From: Chryseobacterium phocaeense
Lineage (GTDB): Bacteria; Bacteroidota; Bacteroidia; Flavobacteriales; Weeksellaceae
Direction of reading: 5' to 3'
Assembly (NCBI RefSeq): GCF_900169075.1
Contig: NZ_LT827015.1
Span: 2,806,158 to 2,870,157 of the forward strand
DNA length: 64,000 bases
Shown here one piece after another: positions 18,083 to 25,071 of the stretch. The stretch's first letter is position 1, and each line of letters begins with the position of its first letter. The translations under genes were made by a program, and so were the position numbers. The notes beneath the pieces were generated by a model that did not search any database, had not been told where the DNA came from, and saw only the letters and a list, made by a program, of their open reading frames with translations.

Positions 18083-18853
18083 CTAAATCTCAACAGGAAA
18101 ATATACCGGATAAAATTTTGAAGTAATAATCTTATTACCTAACTTTTTATTATTGCATTTTTTACAAAGCAATTGCAGATTAGATATATCATTAACTCCA
18201 CCTAAATTTAAAGGAACAATATGATCTAATTCTTTATTAAAATCAGTTTTTAGGAGTCCGCTCAAATCATTCAAACAAATAGCACAACATCCTCGATCTC
18301 TTAAAAAAACTGCTTTTTGCACCCAAGTTGGGAAATAACTGCAACGTTTTACTTTTCCATCACTTTTTAAATAAGCTGGAAAATCTTCTGTTTTAAGATC
18401 TTTAATATAATCTGCAATTAACTTATTAAATGAAAGACAAAACATTCTATCGCCAAATAATAATTGAAATGTTTCATTAGCTATTTTGGGAATTAAATAT
18501 TTTTTTATTTCATGCTCCAAATAGTGTATATATTCAGAACTTTTCTTTTTCTTCTTTTTAATTTTACATTTATAAGCTTTAAGCAGACTTTCCCACTCAG
18601 GAGCTAAGGTATCAGGATCACCCTTTTGTCCAATATATTCAATTTCAAAAAACAACTCGTTTTTTATATATGTATGTAGTATTGTATTTGTATTTGGCTT
18701 AACTGCTTTTTCCAAGTCTAAATCAATAAAATCAAGAATATAATCATCTTGATTATTTTCCAATATTTTTTTCTTTAGGTGACCTGCTAAATTATAAGCA
18801 TAACCAAAATCCATCTGGATATATCTTTCCATAATTATAAAGTAATATTTCAA
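18083..18853 (-). CDS. HNH endonuclease
   Basis: A 256-residue protein with a C-terminal HNH domain. It shows CCAICLNDLSG, then ELDHIVPLNLGGVND, NLQLLC and KKCNNKK, giving two CxxC zinc-binding pairs and the catalytic His of DHI. The N-terminal 150 residues, lysine-rich in the middle, have no motif I know. Such stand-alone HNH proteins are common in defence and mobile regions as restriction-like nucleases. It stands alone, with more than 300 bases before the next gene. ATG codons at residues 8 and 14 are alternative starts. Confidence 0.8.
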   Translation of the reverse strand: MKYYFIIMERYIQMDFGYAYNLAGHLKKKILENNQDDYILDFIDLDLEKAVKPNTNTILHTYIKNELFFEIEYIGQKGDPDTLAPEWESLLKAYKCKIKKKKKKSSEYIHYLEHEIKKYLIPKIANETFQLLFGDRMFCLSFNKLIADYIKDLKTEDFPAYLKSDGKVKRCSYFPTWVQKAVFLRDRGCCAICLNDLSGLLKTDFNKELDHIVPLNLGGVNDISNLQLLCKKCNNKKLGNKIITSKFYPVYFPVEI

Positions 18854-19012
18854 ACTTAAATATACTATAAAGAATTTTCATCGTTATGTTTATAAAGATC
18901 AATAATTACTTCATTACCTCTCTCTTTCAGCTATTTTATTTTCTCTTAATGATAGCATTCATCCTATTTTTGCTAAATATTTTCTATACTTTATTTGCTT
19001 AAAATTAAGCGT

Positions 19013-19369
19013 CTAATACTTAAAAATATCAATTTTAATATCACTAGAGCGCAATTTAATTTCTCTTGTGGAGATATTTTTAAAGGAAATATTATAACCA
19101 GATATTTCAATTGTATCTCTTTCATTTAAGTCTTTAATCGTTTGAAGCAACCAAGTTTTAAACTCCAATGCTTTTTCATAAACCATGAAATTAACTGTCT
19201 CAAAATTATTTATTTGAAGAGGATTCGACCGTAATGAAATAAATTACGTTGTTGTTTCTAAATCTTCTTTATCAATCCCGCTACTGGAAGTTCTTGGAGG
19301 ATTATTTCCTATGCTTGCTCCAGAGGGATTCCCAGTTTTACTTGGCCTGTCTTTGTTTGCGTTACTCAT
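19013..19369 (-). pseudogene. Small gene interrupted by an in-frame TAA
   Basis: ATG at 19367-19369 opens a 41-residue ORF beginning MSNANKDRPSKTGNPSGASI that ends at TAA 19244-19246. The same frame stays open beyond it for 76 codons to TAG 19013-19015, reading through ISLRSNPLQINNFETVNFMV and KALEFKTWLLQTIKDL. The downstream part also has its own ATG at 19184-19186. Either one 118-codon gene has a nonsense mutation, or two coupled small genes lie end to end in the same frame. The protein-like text between the TAA and the internal ATG favours one broken gene. Family not recognised. Confidence 0.45.
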
Positions 19370-19485
19370 AATGCTTAATTTGTTAAATAATGCTTACTAC
19401 TTTTAATGTCGTTGTTCGGCTCGTTTTGACCAAAAGGTGTATTCGAAAAGAATGACAAATGTTAATAAACGTTAATTTTATTAAA

Positions 19486-20190
19486 TTAATTATATCCGAA
19501 GTCCGCCAATGGATGTTTTATCTGTTGTCCTACAGGAAGTAAAGAATTAAATTTTATTAAAACTTTGATTACTTGTTCAAATAGCAATAAGGAATCTTTA
19601 TAATTAATGTTATTAGTTTGGTTTTCTATAAGTTCCAATTTCACTTTAGCAGTATTAATAACTGACGTCTTATCCTCTATTTCAATTGAATGATTTGGGT
19701 TTGTATGTATGCCTACATTATGTATAGTATTTCTTAAGTAGAAAAAATAAATAATGATATCTTTCTCGTAAGCATCAATGGTAGAAAACAAATTTGTAAC
19801 GTTTGTATCAAGTAATTTCTCAAAAGTCGCTTTTATTGAAGTCTTGTTGATACTGTCAGGATTAGCCTCCAGATGCCGGGCAATTGTTCTGAAATTAATT
19901 TCTGTAGAAATAAAGAGCTTTGTAAATACGGCATCTTTTATAAAACCATCGAAATTATGACCTAAGGTTTCAAGATCGGCACTTGTATATTTATCATATA
20001 TCTTAGCTTGGACATAATCTATGTTTTCAAGTTCTTTCGATAAGATTATAGAAATAAGAAAACTTTGTACTGATTGAGCAATACTATCAATTGTTATACT
20101 CCTTACATCTTCTAAATCAGAGTATGTATTATTATCACTAATAAAATTTAAGAGATTTCCGGCGAGATCAATTTTTTCGTTAGTTTTCAT
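19486..20190 (-). CDS. Unrecognised protein, HEPN-like motif possible
   Basis: A 234-residue, probably all-helical protein. Near residue 150 it has YFFYLRNTIHNVGIHTNPN. An R-N-x-x-H type motif of this kind occurs in HEPN-like RNases and in several helical proteins of unknown function, but the spacing here is not a clean R-x4-6-H, so the assignment is weak. No membrane segment or signal peptide. It lies among small accessory genes next to the element carrying the dCas12f locus. ATG at 20188-20190. Confidence 0.6.
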   Translation of the reverse strand: MKTNEKIDLAGNLLNFISDNNTYSDLEDVRSITIDSIAQSVQSFLISIILSKELENIDYVQAKIYDKYTSADLETLGHNFDGFIKDAVFTKLFISTEINFRTIARHLEANPDSINKTSIKATFEKLLDTNVTNLFSTIDAYEKDIIIYFFYLRNTIHNVGIHTNPNHSIEIEDKTSVINTAKVKLELIENQTNNINYKDSLLLFEQVIKVLIKFNSLLPVGQQIKHPLADFGYN

Positions 20191-20429
20191 AGAATAGTTT
20201 TTTTATTTAAAGTTGTTATATAATATTTTACATTCTGAAAAAGAATCTAATTCGAGTAAGAACATCCAATAGATATTTTGTTATTTCTTCTTTTTCACTG
20301 CTTCCCATTAAAGAAAGACGTAATAAGGTAAATTATATTTTTTATGAATTTATTCTTCTTAAAATCTATATCACTTTATTTTGTTTTTTTCTGATTTAAA
20401 TTAAATCATTAATTACTATCTTTCAGTCA

Positions 20430-20582
20430 CTACTTTTTAAGAAATTGCTGTAGTACTTTAAAAATATTCTCTGCCCTATGTTTGGTAGAGAATTTATCAC
20501 CAAAAGAAACCTTTTCATCGTTAGCTAGTGCTTTAAAAATTTCTTCTTTCACACTATCAGGCATTTTATCTCCAAAATTCAT
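20430..20582 (-). CDS. Small acidic-basic protein, 50 residues
   Basis: A short ORF with ATG at 20580-20582 and TAG at 20430-20432. It encodes MNFGDKMPDSVKEEIFKALA, then NDEKVSFGDKFSTKHRAENI and a helical tail. The composition is balanced and helix-rich, as in genuine small proteins. It lies between the 234-residue protein and the XRE regulator on the same strand. No family recognised. Confidence 0.4.
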   Translation of the reverse strand: MNFGDKMPDSVKEEIFKALANDEKVSFGDKFSTKHRAENIFKVLQQFLKK

Positions 20583-20753
20583 TCTTTGAAATATCTGATC
20601 TCATTCAAAAAATAAATTAACACGATAAGATTTGGCGGCCTTGGCATGAAATCCGTAAATGCACAAATTTAAAAATAACTTCAAAATGAGAATTCAGTAT
20701 TTTCACTGAATTTTCAAAGATTTATCTTTAAAAAAAGAAAATCCTAACTATCG

Positions 20754-21035
20754 TCAGGATTTTTTACTTTTAATTGCTTTAATATCGTATTTATTATCTC
20801 GGATCGGTTCATCAGGAAGAAAATCCTTAATGGAGCATCCTAAAGCTATTGCAATTAAATTTAAATGTATTAGATTATACTTAGCTTTTTTAGAAGGAGC
20901 TTCTATCTGTGAAATAAATCCAATATTCTTCCCAATAGAAAGAGAGAGTTCCTCTTGGGTAATGCTCTTTGATTCTCGTATTTCTTTAACACGTTTTATA
21001 ACATATCTTTCTATTTCGTCTAATGATTCATTCAT
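20754..21035 (-). CDS. XRE-family transcriptional regulator
   Basis: A 93-residue protein that is essentially one Cro/C1-type helix-turn-helix at residues 14-73: VKEIRESKSITQEELSLSIG, then GFISQIE, then LNLIAIALGCSIKDFLPDEP. It is divergent from the RNA-sigma-dCas12f transcription unit. A perfect 16-base palindrome (21070-21085) lies between the two, about 35 bases from its start codon and at the -33 position of the opposite promoter. It is therefore the likely repressor of that unit and of itself. Binding is inferred from position and symmetry. Confidence 0.82.
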   Translation of the reverse strand: MNESLDEIERYVIKRVKEIRESKSITQEELSLSIGKNIGFISQIEAPSKKAKYNLIHLNLIAIALGCSIKDFLPDEPIRDNKYDIKAIKSKKS

Positions 21036-21069
21036 AAATCAAAGTGAATAAAAAACATCAAAAAATATT

Positions 21070-21085
21070 ATGTACTATAGTACAT
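21070..21085. promoter_or_regulatory. Perfect palindromic operator ATGTACTATAGTACAT
   Basis: A 16-base perfect inverted repeat in the divergent region between the XRE gene and the plus-strand transcript. It overlaps the place where the -33 box of the plus promoter would be and lies just upstream of the XRE start. The size and symmetry fit a dimeric HTH operator. Confidence 0.6.
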
Positions 21086-21102
21086 ATTTTAGAAAATGTC
21101 TT

Positions 21103-21110
21103 TATATTTG
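21103..21110 (+). promoter_or_regulatory. Bacteroidota -7 element for the ncRNA-sigma-dCas12f transcript
   Basis: TATATTTG matches TAnnTTTG exactly and predicts a start near 21117. No TTG is present at -33, where the palindrome lies instead. The transcript would begin with about 300 bases of folded RNA before the sigma gene. Confidence 0.5.
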
Positions 21111-21116
21111 TAAAAT

Positions 21117-21417
21117 AAGTTATTGAAATGTAACTTTGCGATACTTCAAAGAAATATAGAAGCTATTGCTTAGAATCTCGAACTGAAAACTGGTACTTTT
21201 TAATATGCGAGAGGATAAGTAAGGTAGCTCACGACCTAGGCGTGAGCTCACTTATCTGCATATAAGGTATACCAGTGCCCCAGTTCGGATATGTTGAGTT
21301 TCACGCCATTTATTTGCGGACATGATGCAGTGAGATAGTGTATAAATGGTACAGATAATTCGTCCTGAAATCTAAGCAGTTCCTTTTAGCAATAATTAAG
21401 CTGAAAATATACCGCTT
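21117..21417 (+). ncRNA. Structured noncoding RNA upstream of sigma/dCas12f (candidate tracr-like scaffold)
   Basis: About 300 bases without a gene but with strong nested pairing. CGAACTG 21179-21185 pairs with CAGTTCG 21281-21287; ACTGGTA 21189-21195 with TACCAGT 21270-21276; ATATGC 21203-21208 with GCATAT 21258-21263; GATAAGT 21214-21220 with ACTTATC 21250-21256; AGCTCACG 21226-21233 with CGTGAGCT 21241-21248. All are nested in one arm. A second hairpin pairs CCATTTAT 21306-21313 with ATAAATGG 21342-21349. Cas12f nucleases need a long folded tracrRNA or a single guide RNA, so this is a natural candidate for the scaffold. A leader riboswitch or attenuator is the alternative. The pairing is read directly; the role is inferred. 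Confidence 0.65.
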
Positions 21418-22233
21418 ATGAAGAAAAAACACTTTCTGCCCCGAATGTTGACTGATCATCAGTTATATGAACTGCTGAAAAAAGGCAATCCCACCGCTCT
21501 CGAACACATCCATCTGCGCCACAAGAGACTTCTTTTCTGGGTTGGATTTCAGGTGCTTAAGGATGATTTTGTAGTGGACACTATTGTTCAAGATACGTTC
21601 CTTAAATTGTGGCTACACCGCGACAGCATTGAAACACCTGATCATATTACAGGCTTTTTACGCTTTGTGATGAAAAGGGATTGTATAGCGTATCTCAGTG
21701 CTCCCAGAAATAAATTCACGCGCTTAATGGCTTCTCTTGACAGTTTTGAGAATTATCAGGATTATCTTGCAGGTTATGATCCTCTGAAGAATAAAGAATA
21801 TTTATATAGCCAGGAATCCGACCAAAAAAAATTCGATGAAATCATAAAGGTCTTACCCGTTTTGAATCCTAAAAGAAAACACCTGATAGAACTTTGTCTA
21901 GAATATGGTTTTCAGTTCAAACCTATCGCAGAAGCTATGGGAAGCAGTGTGACAAGCATAAGCACGGAGGTGAGCAGAGCCATAAATGATCTTCGTAAAA
22001 TTCTTAAAGTTGCTTCATTTGAGCCACCACAAGAAAAAACTTTCAATGAAGAAGAGCAGTCAGAAAAACTCAGCAGTCAGCAACTCGAGATTATCAAAAA
22101 ACGGTTTGAACAGAAATCCTCTTTTGCAGTGATTGCAAAAGAACTCAAACTGCCGGAAAAAGAAGTCCAACGGGAATTTCTGAACGCCTATCAGCACCTG
22201 CAAAATCAAAACCGTTCTAAAATACCGCTTTAA
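21418..22233 (+). CDS. ECF-like sigma factor linked to dCas12f
   Basis: A 271-residue sigma-70-family protein. Region 2 covers about residues 12-95, with DDFVVDTIVQDTFLKLWLHR typical of ECF sigma factors. Region 4 covers about 138-196, with VLPVLNPKRKHLIELCLEYG and a helix-turn-helix ending SRAINDLRKIL. A third, C-terminal HTH-like block at 218-262 (SSQQLEIIKKRFEQKSSFAV, then IAKELKLPEKEV) is extra compared with usual ECF proteins of about 180 residues. Its stop lies one base before the dCas12f ATG. In reported Bacteroidetes dCas12f-sigmaE systems the sigma factor is brought to DNA by the guide complex and recruits RNA polymerase; the tight linkage suggests the same here. No anti-sigma gene is adjacent. 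Confidence 0.82.
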   Translation: MKKKHFLPRMLTDHQLYELLKKGNPTALEHIHLRHKRLLFWVGFQVLKDDFVVDTIVQDTFLKLWLHRDSIETPDHITGFLRFVMKRDCIAYLSAPRNKFTRLMASLDSFENYQDYLAGYDPLKNKEYLYSQESDQKKFDEIIKVLPVLNPKRKHLIELCLEYGFQFKPIAEAMGSSVTSISTEVSRAINDLRKILKVASFEPPQEKTFNEEEQSEKLSSQQLEIIKKRFEQKSSFAVIAKELKLPEKEVQREFLNAYQHLQNQNRSKIPL

Positions 22234-22234
22234 T

Positions 22235-23329
22235 ATGGAAAAGTCTACTATAACCCTGACCCGAAAAATTCAGCTGGTCATTGATGTTCCATCTGATAAT
22301 AAAAGCGAGATGTGGGAAAAGCTTTACCGTTATCAGAACCGCTGCTTCCGTGCAGCTAATCTGATTGTTTCCCATCTTTATGTGCAGGAAATGATCAAGG
22401 ATTTTTTTTACCTCACCGAAGAAATCCAATATAAGTTAGCTGATGAAAAGAAGGATGAGATGGGCATCTTTAACCGCTCAAAGACAGGAACTACTGCAAG
22501 AATGGTCTTTGATCGTTTTAAAGGAGAAATTCCCACAGACATTCTGGGATGCCTGAACAATACGATCCAATCCACCTTTTCTAAAAACAAAGCCGACTAT
22601 TGGCAGGGATCAAAATCGCTGAGGAACTTTAAAAAGGATATTCCCATTCCACTTCCTGTTAAATGCATCAGTAAACTAAAGTACGATACTCAAAAGAAAG
22701 CGTTTAGCTTTAATTTGTTTGCGATTCCTGTCAAAACTTACTTAGGGAGAGATTTCTCGGATAAACATTTAGTCCTAGAACGGCTTTTAAGAGAAGAAAT
22801 CAAGCTGTGCAACTCACAAGTTCAGCTGAAAGACGGTAAGATCTTTTGGCTTGCGGTCTTTGAATTTGAAAAGGAAAATCACGGATTAAAACCCGAAATC
22901 ATTGCAGAAGCGACTCTATCATTAGAACATCCACTCGTGGTAAAAGCCAATAATGTACGAATGAATATAGGCTCGAAAGAAGAATTCCTCTACCGCAGGC
23001 TGGCGATCCAAGCCAGTAATAAAAGGATTCGAGCCGGAGTCGCTTACTCCCATTCAGGACATGGAACCAAACGGAAACAGAAGGCACTGCACAAAACAGA
23101 GAATCTGGAAAACCGTTTTGTCAGTCATCGACTTCATCTTTACAGCAGGATGCTGATTGATTTCTGCATCCGGCAACAGGCAGGCACCTTGATTCTTAAA
23201 GATCAGGAAGACAAAATAGGGATTGCAAAAGAACAGGAGTTTGTGCTTCGCAACTGGAGCTATTATGAATTGCAGACCAAAATAAAATACAAAGCAGAAA
23301 AAGCCGGTATCGAATTGATCATCGGATAG
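22235..23329 (+). CDS. Nuclease-dead, truncated Cas12f homologue (dCas12f)
   Basis: A 364-residue protein of the Cas12f/TnpB superfamily. Diagnostic blocks are EEFLYRRLAIQASNKR (249-264), GHGTKRKQKALHK (275-287), and FVLRNWSYYELQTKIKYKAE (336-355), a Cas12f signature. The catalytic site is gone: the RuvC-I Asp position reads L-S-L-E (Ser229) before the conserved His-Pro; the RuvC-II Glu position is Lys322 in LILKDQ; and the protein stops at residue 364, so the zinc finger and RuvC-III are absent. It should bind guide RNA and DNA but not cut. It is coupled to the sigma gene upstream (one-base gap) and followed by a guide-like RNA. This matches the reported dCas12f-sigmaE RNA-guided transcription systems. 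Residue equivalences are my manual alignment. Confidence 0.82.
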   Translation: MEKSTITLTRKIQLVIDVPSDNKSEMWEKLYRYQNRCFRAANLIVSHLYVQEMIKDFFYLTEEIQYKLADEKKDEMGIFNRSKTGTTARMVFDRFKGEIPTDILGCLNNTIQSTFSKNKADYWQGSKSLRNFKKDIPIPLPVKCISKLKYDTQKKAFSFNLFAIPVKTYLGRDFSDKHLVLERLLREEIKLCNSQVQLKDGKIFWLAVFEFEKENHGLKPEIIAEATLSLEHPLVVKANNVRMNIGSKEEFLYRRLAIQASNKRIRAGVAYSHSGHGTKRKQKALHKTENLENRFVSHRLHLYSRMLIDFCIRQQAGTLILKDQEDKIGIAKEQEFVLRNWSYYELQTKIKYKAEKAGIELIIG

Positions 23330-23440
23330 CTAAAAAAATGAGGGTGCTTGTAAACCCATAGGGAGGTTTTGAACACTCACTAAATACTGGAAACTAAATA
23401 CTTTTTCTGGTGTATACAACGGCGTGGGTTTCTTTTTTTT
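23330..23440 (+). ncRNA. Candidate guide RNA 3' part: repeat-like hairpin, possible guide, T-tract
   Basis: The 110 bases after dCas12f fold: AAACC 23352-23356 can pair with GGTTT 23365-23369, or GTTTTGAACAC 23366-23376 can pair with GTGTATACAAC 23410-23420 (two mismatches and a wobble). The loop holds a 10-base direct repeat ACTAAATACT at 23379-23388 and 23393-23402. Cas12f repeats characteristically end in CAAC just before the spacer. By that analogy the guide would start at 23421 with GGCGTGGGTTTC, followed by eight T (23433-23440), which could end transcription. The guide length of about 12 is short but similar to guides reported for nuclease-dead TnpB repressors. This assignment is inference. 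Confidence 0.4.
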
Positions 23441-23632
23441 CAAAATGAAGAAAGCATTATCAAAAAGCAAAGTATTGCAATAGGAGAATCCTACAACACA
23501 AGAGGTGTCATCAATCAATCCAGCGAGATTGTTTACTTGATTGGTTGCTTCCCTGCATTCTTGCTTTCCTGGCTTCTTGCTTCCTTGATTGCTATCAATC
23601 AAAAGAAATTACTCTGCAATAAGTTGCGGTTA
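23441..23632. other. Gene-free stretch between guide region and relaxase
   Basis: No gene is recognised. It contains CT-rich imperfect repeats of TTGCTT (23540-23590: TTGGTTGCTTCCCTGC, TTGCTTTCCTGG, TTGCTTCCTTG) and CAATCAA repeats. Short ORFs crossing it have no protein-like character. Confidence 0.4.
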
Positions 23633-24793
23633 TCAGAGTCTTTTTATCTTTCTTTTATTTTGAATTGGAATATCCTCGATCTCATAATTTGTACTATTAT
23701 TACCGAATTGCAACAAAGAGAAAAGCTGATTTGTAATCTCAGTATCTTTAAAAATCTCATTGAAGGCAGCAAATGGAACCGTATTTTCTTGCGAAATTTT
23801 CTGTGCTATTTTTTCCATTTCCGATATCAAATTTTGATTATTTGTTCTATCTAAGTTTGGACTTCTATATCTTGAAAATTTGATTTCTCTTTCAAGAATA
23901 TTAGTAATAGAATCTAAAAATTTTTTCTTTTCAGAAGCAAAAACGGTCGGGTTGGACAATAGAACGGCGTTTGTGTTTTTGAATAGATATACTTGTTTTT
24001 TTAAATCATCAACCCTTGTATTGAGCTCAGTAATTTGTTTTGACTTAGACTCTAACTCAGTTTTATTTTTAAGAATTGTGCTTTTATAAGTTCGAAGTGC
24101 TTTTTGATAATTCGCAATTGTTTTGTCAGTCTTAATTTTTTTAAAACCTAAAAAATCATTTTCCTTTACTATCAGCTCTTCCGATTTTTTGGAACTCATC
24201 TCAGATTTCATCGTATTGAATCTTTCTTCCAAAACTTTAAGATCTTCTTCTTTTTGCTGAATTTTAAATTGAATAGCCTCTAATCTTCCTTTCGATCCAG
24301 AAATTCCTCTTTCCATATTCAGGCATTCAGCGGTCAGATCCTGCATTTTTGAATAGTGGTAAGATTGATGTTTAAGTGTTTTACCAGTTTCCAAATCTTG
24401 CCAGTCAGCCACCAAATGAGCGTGGTAATTGGGTTTCCAATCTTTCGTGTCTTTATCTGTATGACCTTCATCTTTATGAATAGCAATTTGAAAAACACGA
24501 ATATTCAATTCTTCTTCTAGTCTCTTCGCCAAGTTTTGAAGTTCCAGCATGGTTGTATTTTCTTTGATAACAACTACAGCTTCCCGAACTGGCATTGCAT
24601 TCTTCTGCAATTTCCTTCCGGACTTTTCTTTACAGTATGCCTCGATTTGTTGGATTCGGTTTGCTATTTTCTGCTCCATCCAATATTCATTCTTTGATGT
24701 CAGATCTTTACGTATATAGTCAAAAGTCTTCTTTCTGAAATTATGAGTTTCAGAATCCGATTTGACAGCTTTAAAATTAATTGAAGTCTTCAT
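23633..24793 (-). CDS. Mobilization relaxase (MobV/Pre-like)
   Basis: A 386-residue relaxase. The N-terminal half has FQIAIHKDEGHTDK, then KPNYHAHLVADWQD, giving the His-rich metal site HxH of a Pre/MobV-type relaxase, and SYHYSKMQDLTAECLNMERG. The C-terminal 200 residues are a long charged coiled coil, the usual accessory region. It nicks oriT and leads the DNA strand during conjugal mobilization by a helper element. The upstream intergenic DNA (24794-25071) holds strong inverted repeats fitting oriT. No coupling protein or mating-pore genes are visible, so the element is mobilizable rather than self-transmissible, at least within this window. Confidence 0.8.
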   Translation of the reverse strand: MKTSINFKAVKSDSETHNFRKKTFDYIRKDLTSKNEYWMEQKIANRIQQIEAYCKEKSGRKLQKNAMPVREAVVVIKENTTMLELQNLAKRLEEELNIRVFQIAIHKDEGHTDKDTKDWKPNYHAHLVADWQDLETGKTLKHQSYHYSKMQDLTAECLNMERGISGSKGRLEAIQFKIQQKEEDLKVLEERFNTMKSEMSSKKSEELIVKENDFLGFKKIKTDKTIANYQKALRTYKSTILKNKTELESKSKQITELNTRVDDLKKQVYLFKNTNAVLLSNPTVFASEKKKFLDSITNILEREIKFSRYRSPNLDRTNNQNLISEMEKIAQKISQENTVPFAAFNEIFKDTEITNQLFSLLQFGNNSTNYEIEDIPIQNKRKIKRL

Positions 24794-24811
24794 TATTTTT
24801 CATCTTTAAAA

Positions 24812-24829
24812 GTTTATCAAAGATTTCTT
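24812..24829. promoter_or_regulatory. Palindrome ATCAAAGATTTCTTTGAT upstream of relaxase
   Basis: An 18-base perfect inverted repeat 20 to 35 bases upstream of the relaxase ATG. Its position suits an operator for relaxase autoregulation or a regulatory protein of the element. Binding protein unknown. Confidence 0.35.
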
Positions 24830-24903
24830 TGATTAAAATTGCTGTAAAATATTATGCAGAATTCCAATTTACCTGTGCATATTTTGCGCACCTTTGATAA
24901 AGA

Positions 24904-24935
24904 CCTGTGTGCTTTTAACACAGGTTTTTACCAGT
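24904..24935 (+). terminator. Terminator-like hairpin between oriT region and relaxase
   Basis: ACCTGTGT and ACACAGGT form an 8-bp stem around a loop of about seven bases, followed by TTTTTA on the plus strand. It would stop plus-strand transcription before the oriT-like structure. Confidence 0.5.
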
Positions 24936-24957
24936 CAATCTTAGTCTATTTTACTCA

Positions 24958-25040
24958 GGTTAGAAGCCTCGCAGAGCGTATTTGAAACTTTGTTGGGAGG
25001 AACGACCTTCAAAGTTGCGAATGCGCTCCTAACTTCTGCG
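24958..25040. other. Candidate oriT: large imperfect inverted repeat
   Basis: Arms 24974-24992 and 25010-25028 match at 16 of 19 positions when one is reverse-complemented (GAGCGTATTTGAAACTTTG against the other). The loop is TTGGGAGGAACGACCTT. Outside them AGAAG and CTTCT, and CGCAGA and TCTGCG, pair again. It lies upstream of the relaxase gene, the normal place for oriT. The nick site cannot be placed. Confidence 0.45.
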
Positions 25041-25071
25041 GGTAGTTGGTGAAAACATACAGCACGATTTA

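Noticed and set aside
21117..23440. Active IS605-type TnpB element
   Set aside because: No TnpA, the catalytic residues and C-terminus are missing, and a sigma factor is coupled instead.
23330..23440. CRISPR array
   Set aside because: Only one repeat-like hairpin; the internal 10-base direct repeat is too short and close for repeat-spacer units.
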